A stretch of 53,401 nucleotides of DNA, from the NCBI RefSeq assembly GCF_018918155.1, contig NZ_JAHLPY010000019.1:1-53401 (forward strand), given 5' to 3'. The notes under the pieces are model-generated. The model was given only the letters and a program-made list of their open reading frames with translations, did not search any database and was not told the origin of the DNA. The translations under genes and the position numbers were made by a program. The DNA is from Anaerostipes sp. MSJ-23. Its GTDB lineage: Bacteria; Bacillota; Clostridia; Lachnospirales; Lachnospiraceae. Positions 9,396 to 16,664 of this stretch are shown piece by piece. Numbering within the stretch: the first letter of the stretch is position 1; every line of letters begins with the position of its first letter.

Positions 9396-10729
9396 ATGCA
9401 GCTTTCACACCCGTATCCCTTTCTCTGAATCAATATCTTTCTATCTTTTTTATGACAAAATGCTTCCTTCATTTGATTTGCGATCTGAAAAATTCCATCA
9501 AACCCATACAATCCACCGCTTTCCACGACATTGACAAAATAATCTGTGCCTGTAAAATAAGCCGCTTTCTGTCCAATCGCTAAAACTTTTTCTTCTGATT
9601 TTTCTACCAGAAAACGCATCTGTGGACGAGATGTAGGAGAAATCACCATTTCCGGATAATGCTCCTTAATCCAAAGAAAGTCTTCTTTTTCCTCTGGAAG
9701 AAACATATCCGCAAAAATTTCTCTAACAAAAAATCCATGTTCTAAAAGCATTCTCACAAAACTTAAAATTCGAAATGTAAATGTATAATCCACTGCAATC
9801 GGTGTATTTCCAATCACCTGATAAGCTTCTTTTAATGCTTTTTTCGCACTTGCTTTCTCCTCTTTAAAATCTGGCTTTTGGATACCAAGCTTTTGCGACA
9901 GTTTTTCATAAGCATTTTCTATCCGATCTTCCTGATAAACAAATGGAAGATAAAACGCTTCCTGTCCAAGTCTTTGTTTCAGATCTTCTGCTGCCATTTT
10001 TGCAAGCGGCTCATAATAAAGGTTCAAAGACGCCTGCGCCATATCAAGATATTCTTCATATGTCTTACACCAGTTAATCATTTGAAGATTGGCTCCTGCA
10101 GCCTTTACTATTCGAAACAATTCACAACTTTTACTAATTGGAAGATTGCTCCCTATCAGATTAATCTTATCTTTTCTTTTTTCTTTTGGAGAAAGAAGAC
10201 TATACAACTGAATTCTCATCTTTTGGTCTGGCGTCAACCCACTTTTTCTTAAAGTTGGTATCATATAACAATCTGTGAATGAAATATCTGGAAAACGTTT
10301 TCTTAATTCACGAAATACCATATCCTGATCATATGCCAGAAAAAAATGTTGACAGCTGATAAAAACAAGCACCGCTTTTGGTTTATATGAAAGTTTTTTT
10401 AATACATCTGTAATACCATCGATCATAAACTCTTCCATATTACCTTCCAAAACATTTTCTTCCCGTATTGCAACAGAAGAATAACGTCCCATAGCATTCA
10501 TCTCCGCTGCTGTTAAAACAACACCACGAAGACATCCTTGCGCACAGACAAAAATCTGATGAGACTGTGGAATCAGCATTCCTGTATGCACGATATTCCA
10601 TGTTCCCCTCGCTGGAGAACTAAATTCCAATCCCTCCTTAAATGGAGCTGGAAAAGATACTTCTTTCATTGGTTTCTTCGTCTCTTTCAAAGATGGTTCT
10701 TCACCAATTCTTCTTAACATATTCTTCAC
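9392..10729 (-). CDS. Nitrogenase component-1-like subunit, longer D/N-type (second pair)
   Basis: The 445-residue protein is the counterpart of 6181-7479. [11 protein letters not shown] (Cys62, Cys66) and [10 protein letters not shown] (Cys126) match Cys70 and Cys131 of the other copy; the first ligand site (SSPARGT) again has no Cys. The C-terminus keeps the [18 protein letters not shown] segment corresponding to FELALALLRYG, then diverges, so the two pairs may act on different substrates. It also has an extra Cys-rich tail (GYGCESCI). It overlaps the NifH-like gene upstream and the partner downstream by four bases each (ATGA). It could be mistaken for NifE/NifN-type scaffolds, but no NifB or NifDK is present. 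Confidence 0.83.
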   Translation of the reverse strand: MKNMLRRIGEEPSLKETKKPMKEVSFPAPFKEGLEFSSPARGTWNIVHTGMLIPQSHQIFVCAQGCLRGVVLTAAEMNAMGRYSSVAIREENVLEGNMEEFMIDGITDVLKKLSYKPKAVLVFISCQHFFLAYDQDMVFRELRKRFPDISFTDCYMIPTLRKSGLTPDQKMRIQLYSLLSPKEKRKDKINLIGSNLPISKSCELFRIVKAAGANLQMINWCKTYEEYLDMAQASLNLYYEPLAKMAAEDLKQRLGQEAFYLPFVYQEDRIENAYEKLSQKLGIQKPDFKEEKASAKKALKEAYQVIGNTPIAVDYTFTFRILSFVRMLLEHGFFVREIFADMFLPEEKEDFLWIKEHYPEMVISPTSRPQMRFLVEKSEEKVLAIGQKAAYFTGTDYFVNVVESGGLYGFDGIFQIANQMKEAFCHKKDRKILIQRKGYGCESCI

Positions 10730-11478
10730 CCCTGTCTGGAAAGAATCTTATCTGCAAGTTTTCGATATTCCTCTGCCATTTTACTTGTACCAAATGCTTC
10801 TATCACTGTTTTTTTCATTGGTTCTGCATCTTGCACTGTCTCACTAAAAGAAAGTTCCCCAACAATTTGTGAATGAATATCCTCACAAAGTTCTTCTACC
10901 TTTGCCCGTTCACTTTTTACATTTTTATGATTTAAAATGATACCTCCCAGCTTTGCATAACCACGTCCTTTAAAATTATCAATTGCCATTGCAATATTGG
11001 CTGCTGCATGAATCGACATATTCTCTCCAGACGTAATAATATAAACAAGATCTGCATAACCGCTTCGCATTGGCATCGAAAATCCCCCACAGACAACATC
11101 TCCCAATACATCATAAAATACAATATCTGGCTTTACGACATCATAAATTCCCTTTTTTTCAAGTTTTTCAAGAGCTGTAATAATTCCACGTCCAGCACAT
11201 CCAAGTCCTGGTATTGGACCACCTGCTTCCACACAAGCAACTCCTTGATATCCTATGCACATAACATCATCTAATGTAAAATTATCCTTTTTTTTACGAA
11301 TGGTATCAAGAACTGTTGAAAGTTCCTTTCCGTGCCTTAAACTAATTGTTGAATCCGCTTTTGGATCACAGCCAATCTGGAGAACCTTCTTCCCTTTTTG
11401 TGCAAGGGCTGCTGACAGATTAGACACCGTCGTTGATTTTCCGATTCCGCCTTTTCCATAAACTGCTATTTTTATCAT
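10726..11478 (-). CDS. NifH-like ATP-dependent electron donor (second triplet)
   Basis: The 250-residue NifH/BchL family protein has P-loop [18 protein letters not shown], a first cluster Cys in GLGCAGRG and a second in [17 protein letters not shown]. It is clearly homologous to the NifH-like protein at 7480-8235 but diverged through the C-terminal half, which fits separate partners. Its stop overlaps the start of the 445-residue component-1 gene and its start overlaps the stop of the TM1266-type gene. It is the first enzyme gene of the operon. Both ATP-binding and iron-sulfur ligands are complete, so an active reductase is expected. Confidence 0.92.
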   Translation of the reverse strand: MIKIAVYGKGGIGKSTTVSNLSAALAQKGKKVLQIGCDPKADSTISLRHGKELSTVLDTIRKKKDNFTLDDVMCIGYQGVACVEAGGPIPGLGCAGRGIITALEKLEKKGIYDVVKPDIVFYDVLGDVVCGGFSMPMRSGYADLVYIITSGENMSIHAAANIAMAIDNFKGRGYAKLGGIILNHKNVKSERAKVEELCEDIHSQIVGELSFSETVQDAEPMKKTVIEAFGTSKMAEEYRKLADKILSRQG

Positions 11479-11738
11479 TTTTCCACCTGCTCAGATATTT
11501 TTGAATATGTTGTTTTTGCACTAATTCCCTTAATTTTTCCAAGTTTTCCTGCTAACGTATTGATTACATCCTGTGGCGCATCAATTGCAATACTAATAAT
11601 GTTTAATCCTTTTTCATGATAAGGAATTCCCATTCTTCCTAAAATATACATTCCATAATCATGTAAAATATCATTAACTTCCACCGATGCATCAATATCT
11701 TCCACAATAATTCCTATAATTGCAATTCTGCTTTCCAT
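11475..11738 (-). CDS. TM1266-type small ACT-like regulator
   Basis: The 87-residue protein [18 protein letters not shown]... matches the family annotated as putative iron-only hydrogenase system regulator (TM1266 family). This is a stand-alone ferredoxin-fold domain similar to the ligand-binding part of NikR and ACT proteins. Typical features are the opening [11 protein letters not shown], the HDYG and [21 protein letters not shown] segments, and a short basic C-terminus. The family is usually found next to hydE/hydF/hydG of [FeFe] hydrogenases. Here it heads a nitrogenase-like/hyp operon instead, which is unusual. The start is an ATG with GGAGG about 7 bases upstream. It lacks an obvious DNA-binding domain, so a regulatory role is by family only. 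Confidence 0.85.
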   Translation of the reverse strand: MESRIAIIGIIVEDIDASVEVNDILHDYGMYILGRMGIPYHEKGLNIISIAIDAPQDVINTLAGKLGKIKGISAKTTYSKISEQVEK

Positions 11739-11800
11739 CTAGAACCTCCATCTTTATTTATTATGATAGAACAACGTCCAACCGTATTATGAAATAAAAA

Positions 11801-11905
11801 AACCACATCCAAAGATGTGGTTATTGTATACAAGTTTAAGAGAGCATTCTCTTCCCTTCCCATAAAACACATCTTCAATCTCAATCATAATTTCGATTTT
11901 AGATG
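11801..11905 (-). promoter_or_regulatory. Operon leader with terminator and competing pairing (attenuator-like)
   Basis: The RNA made from the promoter at 11911-11939 has about 100 bases before a perfect intrinsic terminator: a 9-base stem at 11801-11822, loop TTTG, then seven T on the minus strand. Upstream in the leader, AAGATGTG (minus strand, 11868-11875) is exactly complementary to CACATCTT (11812-11819) in the 5' arm of that terminator. An antiterminator could therefore form. A small hairpin (AGAGA/TCTCT near 11838-11853) lies between. The same RNA could encode a 34-codon peptide starting at the ATG near 11893-11891, but without a clear ribosome site. No known riboswitch class was recognised. 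Confidence 0.55.
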
Positions 11906-11910
11906 ATTTT

Positions 11911-11939
11911 ATTGTAACACTATTGACTTTCTTTTTCAA
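11911..11939 (-). promoter_or_regulatory. Promoter of the nitrogenase-like/hyp operon
   Basis: TTGAAA (11934-11939) is followed after 17 bases by TACAAT (11911-11916) on the minus strand, about 170 bases upstream of the TM1266-type gene. It is the only good sigma-A promoter seen ahead of the operon. Confidence 0.65.
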
Positions 11940-11987
11940 TTCTTTTTCCCTTGTTTCCAAGATGACAATAATGACACTGATTTCTTC

Positions 11988-12016
11988 TGGACATTTCTAA
12001 AAAATTTCGGTAAAAT
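11988..12016 (+). promoter_or_regulatory. Promoter of the antiporter gene
   Basis: TGGACA (11988-11993), a 17-base spacer and TAAAAT (12011-12016) stand 36 bases before the ATG. The site is divergent from the operon promoter at 11911-11939. Confidence 0.6.
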
Positions 12017-12051
12017 ATGACTCTAAAAAACTTTTGAAAGGAAAATTTATT

Positions 12052-13548
12052 ATGAATATTTGGCAGCGAATTGCTTATTACATGAATCCCAAACGCATTG
12101 ATCCGAAGCGATTTAAACTCTGGGTATTCTGGATTATTTTTCATATGATTTTATGGTTTTTGCCAAATCATCTTGTAAAAGACAGCATCTTAATTTTACT
12201 TCCGCTAGCCGGATTGTTTGTGTATGCTCTTGTTAGTAAAAATGTCATTGAAACACTTGTTATGGGAACTCTTTCCATGTATGTGATGTGGTATAAACAA
12301 GGTGCTCTTGTTGCTTTCATTAAAGACCTTTCTTCTAACTTACAAGATGAAGAAACTATCAGTATGTATATGTCTTTTATGTTGTGTGGAGGAATCATCA
12401 TTGCTTTACAGCGAAGCGGTACCATGAAAAATTTCACAAAAATTGTAACAGAAAAATTTGGCCATAATGAACATCTTGTCCTTGGCTCTGCTGCGATTTA
12501 TACTGGCGTCATGTCCATTGACGACTATATTTCAGCCTTAACCTGTGGTGCTGCATTTTCCGGCCTTTTAGAAAGTATGAAAAAACCTAGAGTTGCTCTT
12601 GCCTATATTATTCGTACTTATTGTACCTGTGTATCTCAGATCCTTCCATTTGGTGCTTGGGGCTACTTTGTTATTTATCAAATTGAAGAAGCAAAAACCG
12701 TAAAAAATATGGCACAAGCCGCTCACATTTTTTATCAAACCATCCCTTATATGTTTTTTGCTTTTATTGCATGTATCATTGCCTTTTTATTTGCGATTGG
12801 TCTATTCCCTAAAATTGGCCTGATGAAAAAAGCATATCAAATGGCCGAGAAAGGATTTCAGATGGGGGATGATGAAAGCGGTACCGATCCAGAAGAGGAA
12901 GAATGGACGATGAATCCAAGACGTCAAAATGTCAGTTTAATCAATTTGATTCTCCCTATGGCCGCCAGCGCCTTTTTCCTTGTCTATTTTGAATACAATG
13001 CTTTCCTTGCCTTTGGTGTTGTTACATTTTTAACTGGAGCTATGTTTGTCATTCAAGGAATTTTTACCATTGAAGAATATATGAAATGTATGGTTGATGG
13101 TTGTATGGATATGATGGAACTTACCATCATTCTTGTCATTGGATATGCCATGCAAACTGTTATGTATGATATGGGAATGGAAACTTTTGTCAGACATGTA
13201 TGTTCTGCAATTCCATATGTTAGTTTGATTCCATTTATTTTCTTTGTGTTTTTCTCCTGTACAGAATACTTATGTAGTTTGAATTACACTTTATACCAGA
13301 TTGCATTTCCGATTTTAATTGTTGTTTTACCTTCTATTGGAGCAAACGTCCCACTAACCCTTGGAGCAGTGATTTCTGCAAGTCTTTTTGGAGCAAATGC
13401 ATGTGTTATTTCTGACGCCGGTGTCGTATCTGCAAAAGGTGCAAGAGTACGACCATATGCACAATATGTTGTTTCACAACCATATTTTTTCATCGGTGCG
13501 CTTCTTACGGCTCCTCTCTATCTCATTGCCGGATTCATTATCCATTAA
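12052..13548 (+). CDS. NhaC-family Na+/H+ antiporter-like membrane protein
   Basis: This polytopic inner-membrane protein of about 498 residues has roughly ten to twelve hydrophobic segments. The segment VMSIDDYISALTCGAAFSG matches the DDY...LT.G signature of the NhaC/ArsB-like antiporter group, where the Asp pair sits in the ion path. A charged cytoplasmic loop (DDESGTDPEEEEW) divides two halves. I chose the ATG at 12052, preceded by GAAAGGAAA; the frame extends to a TTG at 12034 but that one has no ribosome site. It is transcribed alone, divergent from the nitrogenase-like operon, with its own promoter and a long terminator after it. The substrate could be Na+/H+ or an amine/organic acid exchanged with Na+. 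Confidence 0.8.
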   Translation: MNIWQRIAYYMNPKRIDPKRFKLWVFWIIFHMILWFLPNHLVKDSILILLPLAGLFVYALVSKNVIETLVMGTLSMYVMWYKQGALVAFIKDLSSNLQDEETISMYMSFMLCGGIIIALQRSGTMKNFTKIVTEKFGHNEHLVLGSAAIYTGVMSIDDYISALTCGAAFSGLLESMKKPRVALAYIIRTYCTCVSQILPFGAWGYFVIYQIEEAKTVKNMAQAAHIFYQTIPYMFFAFIACIIAFLFAIGLFPKIGLMKKAYQMAEKGFQMGDDESGTDPEEEEWTMNPRRQNVSLINLILPMAASAFFLVYFEYNAFLAFGVVTFLTGAMFVIQGIFTIEEYMKCMVDGCMDMMELTIILVIGYAMQTVMYDMGMETFVRHVCSAIPYVSLIPFIFFVFFSCTEYLCSLNYTLYQIAFPILIVVLPSIGANVPLTLGAVISASLFGANACVISDAGVVSAKGARVRPYAQYVVSQPYFFIGALLTAPLYLIAGFIIH

Positions 13549-13555
13549 TAAAGCT

Positions 13556-13627
13556 AAAAAATCGCCCAGGCCATTATGATATCTGTCCAGTATTCTGGGT
13601 ATATATCCATGCCTAAGCGATTTTTTT
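13556..13627 (+). terminator. Long bidirectional terminator with an internal hairpin
   Basis: AAAAAATCGC at 13556-13565 pairs with GCGATTTTTTT at 13617-13627. Inside are AGGC...GCCT and an inner CCAG-TATT-CTGG hairpin. The T run closes the antiporter transcript; on the other strand the A run gives a T run for the CAP pseudogene. The 70-base, three-tier shape is larger than a usual terminator. Confidence 0.75.
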
Positions 13628-13661
13628 AGGATCGTTTTTTGCAACACATTTCTTTCTATCC

Positions 13662-14598
13662 TTATCCTTTTGTTGTTACTGCTTTACTCTTTGTCCAATT
13701 AGAAAAGATCGTATACATTTCTCCATTATAGTTCATATTTTTATAAGATCGAATCTGTATGTAATATTTTTGCTTTCCTTTTAAATTCGAAATTCTTTTT
13801 TGTGTTATTTTTCTTGAATTTCTGCAATATTCTCATTTTCTATATCCCATGCATCATCCTCTGAAACAGAAATATAATCTTGTGGCCAATGATCCTCCAC
13901 ATAAATTTTAGAAGAAATCACTGGAAGTGTAATTAAATCTCCGCAAAACATTTCACATTGTTTTTTATTGACTGATATGTTCTGTTTTTGAATTTTCTTA
14001 TCAGATATTTCAATCTGAACCTGTGTTTTGAAATCTTTTGCCTTTGTTTCTTTCGAACTTCCTATTTTACTGCTAAATTCCTGAACCCAATAATCATATC
14101 CATCATAATACGCATGTCCAATTCCAACTGAACAAAAATCGGAAGAAAGCATATTCCTTCGATGTCCCTGTCCATCATAATCCTCGTTGTCTTCTTTCCA
14201 CATCTCAAATACATCTTGTGCTGTTAATATTCCTGCAGCAATATTTTCTCCCATATAAGTATTTTGATAAATTTTTGAATATGCACTCCATGGATCTTTT
14301 CCATTGGGCCTTGTATGATTAAAACTGACCGCAATTTCAGCCGCTCTTTTCATAGCAACTTTTTCCAGCTCATAATCATATCTCACCTTTTTTAAATTTG
14401 AATATGTTTTTTTCCGTTTGAAGTCCAAGCCCAAGCATTTTTTCCCGTCCGAAAAGTATTCATCATCTTTTCCATTTCCCGTGCATTTGTCTGTCCATAC
14501 TGTACATCCATCTTTACATTTATACTTGCCTGAACATCATTCTTTTTCATACAAAAAATAAATAGGATCATCACAGCCACACATAAGATTTTTTTCAT
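13662..14598 (-). pseudogene. Decayed CAP-domain secreted protein (frameshift and internal deletion)
   Basis: This is a broken copy of the next gene (14618-15802). A signal peptide and the start of a CAP domain are read from 14598; the frame shifts at a run of seven A (14407-14413), where one more A would restore GKKTYSNLKK and join the main CAP part (HTRPNGKDPW, GENIAAG, RRNMLSS, GIGHAYYDGYDYWVQEFS). After NIAEIQEK a stop follows and about 100 residues present in the intact copy are missing. The fibronectin-like tail (KYYIQIRSYKN, IFSNWTKSK) resumes in another frame near 13800 and ends at the TAA at 13662-13664. Two independent lesions argue for real decay, not a single read error. Confidence 0.88.
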
Positions 14599-14617
14599 AA
14601 ATTATATTTCTTCTTTC

Positions 14618-15802
14618 TTATCTTTTTGTAGTAACTTCTTTTCTTTCTGACCAGTTAGAAAAAATTATATATGTTTCCCCATTATATTTTGTATTTTTAT
14701 AAGATCGAACTTGTATATAATATTTCTTTTTTTTGTTTAAATTAGCTATTTTTTTCTTTGTTGTCTTACTGGAAGTGAGCATGATACTCTTTGAAGATTT
14801 CATATCTTTCCTCAAAGAATATCGAATTTCATATCCTGAAACGATGGGATCTTTTGTCCATTGCACTACAAATCCTCTTTTTACAGCATCTGTCGCTTTT
14901 ATTGATACATTCTTTGGTGTTACAGTAAGCGAAATTTTAATATCTTTTCCAGATACCGTTGTCATAAGTTCTGTAATTCCAATGCTCTTTCCAATTAGTT
15001 TCCCATTTACAATTTCCGCAATTTCTGGATTTTTTACTTTCCAAGAAACATTTTCTAAAATAGAGAGATAGCCCCATGGCCAATTATCATATAAATATAT
15101 TTCTGAAGAAACTCCTGGAACTGAGACTGCCTGTCCAGAAACAACCTGATATTTGGTCTGATTAGCAAATGTAGCCTTACCCTGAATCTGATCTTCAGAT
15201 ATTTCCATTGGAATTGACATTTTGGAATCATTCGCAATTGTTTCTGTCAAATTACCAGCTTTATCGCTAAATTCCTGTACCCAGTAATCATATCCGTTAT
15301 AATAAACATGTCCGATCCCAACAAACTGAAATTTTGAAGACAACATATTTCTTCGATAGTCCTGTCTATCATACTCTTCATCACTTTCCTGCCACATTTC
15401 AAAAGTTTCCTTTGCTGTCTTTGTTGCACCGGCAAGGTTTTCTCCCTTGATTGCATTTTCATAACTAGAAGGATATGCGCTCCATGCATTGCTTCCATCC
15501 GGTCTTGTATGGCTAAAATTAATAGCAAGTTCCACCGCTCTTTGCATAGCAATCTTTTCAAGTTCATAATCGTAAGTCAATGGTTTAAGATCGGTATATA
15601 TTTCTTTTTCATTTTCCGAATTAAAAGCCCACGCATCACTTCCCGTACGAAAATTGTTGATCATTTGCAGCATCTTTCTTGCTTCCGTCTGCCCATATGT
15701 TACATCAACAGTCACATTCTCTCCGTTCTCTTGTGCTCGAATGTTTTTTCCAGGCCAAAGGACAAACATCATAATCATTGCGAAACATAAAAACTTTTTC
15801 AT
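14618..15802 (-). CDS. Secreted CAP (SCP/PR1) domain protein with Ig-like and FN3 domains
   Basis: The 394-residue exported protein has a signal peptide at residues 1-24 (basic MKKF, hydrophobic core, cut near RAQ). A CAP domain at about 40-180 shows SHTRPDG, GENLAGATKT, RRNMLSS and GIGHVYYNGYDYWVQEFS, the family cavity motifs. A bacterial Ig-like (Big_2) domain follows at about 235-300 (SWKVKNPEIAEIVNGKLIGKS, two halves of one strand pattern), and a fibronectin type III-like domain at 305-394 (KKYYIQVRSYKN). The start has GAGAGGTGA just upstream. CAP proteins of Clostridia are extracellular with unclear function. A decayed paralogue lies directly downstream, a tandem duplication. Confidence 0.88.
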   Translation of the reverse strand: MKKFLCFAMIMMFVLWPGKNIRAQENGENVTVDVTYGQTEARKMLQMINNFRTGSDAWAFNSENEKEIYTDLKPLTYDYELEKIAMQRAVELAINFSHTRPDGSNAWSAYPSSYENAIKGENLAGATKTAKETFEMWQESDEEYDRQDYRRNMLSSKFQFVGIGHVYYNGYDYWVQEFSDKAGNLTETIANDSKMSIPMEISEDQIQGKATFANQTKYQVVSGQAVSVPGVSSEIYLYDNWPWGYLSILENVSWKVKNPEIAEIVNGKLIGKSIGITELMTTVSGKDIKISLTVTPKNVSIKATDAVKRGFVVQWTKDPIVSGYEIRYSLRKDMKSSKSIMLTSSKTTKKKIANLNKKKKYYIQVRSYKNTKYNGETYIIFSNWSERKEVTTKR

Positions 15803-15892
15803 AATGTCACCTCTCTTTCGGCAAATTGATCACTTTCTTATAGTTTTATTATATAATTTTTTGTAATTTTTCACAATCAAAATATGTTGAAT

Positions 15893-16540
15893 TTACTCTA
15901 ATATTTTCTCAACAATATTTTCTTCAAAATCATGAAGGATCCAATCTGCTTGATGAATATCTTGCTTGACTGCCTGCCTTGGTGCATAACCAACGCACTT
16001 CATTCCTGCTGCTTTTGCAGCCTGCACTCCTGCTGTAGAATCTTCAACTACAACACAATCCTTTGATTCTTTTCCAAGCATCTTTGCTGCTTTTAAAAAT
16101 ATCTCCGGATCTGGTTTCCCATTCTTACATTCTGAACCACTAACAAAGGCTTGAAAACAGTCTTCAATCTGAAAAGCCTTCATATTTTCCATAATATCCT
16201 CCTTGAGCGAAGAAGATGCAACTGCCAAGGAAATCTGACGCTCTTGTAATTTATGAATCAAGTTTATCACTCCCGGCATTGGCTGGATACCTTCCTTATT
16301 CACTAGCTCTTTTCTTGTCTTTACCCATTTCTGAATATAATAAGGAACATCCTGTTTTAAGTTGAATTCTTGTTTCATTTTTGTCCACATAAATTCATGT
16401 GTGGTTCCAAAATACTGATCATGATAATGCCAATCTACCTCAATCCCTTCCTGCTTCAGCATCAAATGTTTCGCTTTTACGTTTAAATATTCCGAATCTG
16501 CAATCACACCATCCATATCAAAAATAACTGCTAATTTCAT
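15893..16540 (-). CDS. HAD-superfamily phosphatase, beta-phosphoglucomutase-like
   Basis: About 215 residues of a subfamily I HAD hydrolase. Motif I is VIFDMDGVIADSE at the very start (nucleophile Asp and acid/base Asp), motif II is AVASSS, the motif III lysine lies in CKNGKPDPEIFLKAAK, and motif IV is VVVEDSTAGVQAAKAAGM. The ATG at 16540 is preceded by GGAGAAAAAAAG; the frame is open further upstream but without a better site. Likely substrates are sugar phosphates (phosphoglucomutase or phosphatase), which the sequence alone does not decide. It is transcribed away from oleate hydratase and is not obviously part of an operon. Confidence 0.9.
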   Translation of the reverse strand: MKLAVIFDMDGVIADSEYLNVKAKHLMLKQEGIEVDWHYHDQYFGTTHEFMWTKMKQEFNLKQDVPYYIQKWVKTRKELVNKEGIQPMPGVINLIHKLQERQISLAVASSSLKEDIMENMKAFQIEDCFQAFVSGSECKNGKPDPEIFLKAAKMLGKESKDCVVVEDSTAGVQAAKAAGMKCVGYAPRQAVKQDIHQADWILHDFEENIVEKILE

Positions 16541-16664
16541 CTTTTTTTCTCCTCTCTTTTTTAGTTTCTTTTGCATCTTCATTATAACAAAAAAATGATT
16601 TTTTTATGGAATAAAAATTTTTCTTTTTACCAATACTTAAACAAAAAAGAAAGGTGGTTTTTTT

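Noticed and set aside
5120-11478. A nitrogen-fixation (nif) operon
   Set aside because: No NifB, NifE/N, NifV or genuine NifDK-length subunits with cofactor ligands are present; the component-1 proteins are only 353-445 residues and lack most P-cluster cysteines.
5120-11478. Chlorophyll (BchLNB/XYZ) or coenzyme F430 (CfbCD) enzymes
   Set aside because: No tetrapyrrole genes are nearby, the host looks like a non-phototrophic, non-methanogenic Firmicute, and the subunit cysteine pattern is different.
11801-11893. A 34-codon leader peptide gene in the operon leader
   Set aside because: The frame exists but lacks a ribosome binding site, and its end runs into the terminator stem; the RNA-pairing explanation is simpler.
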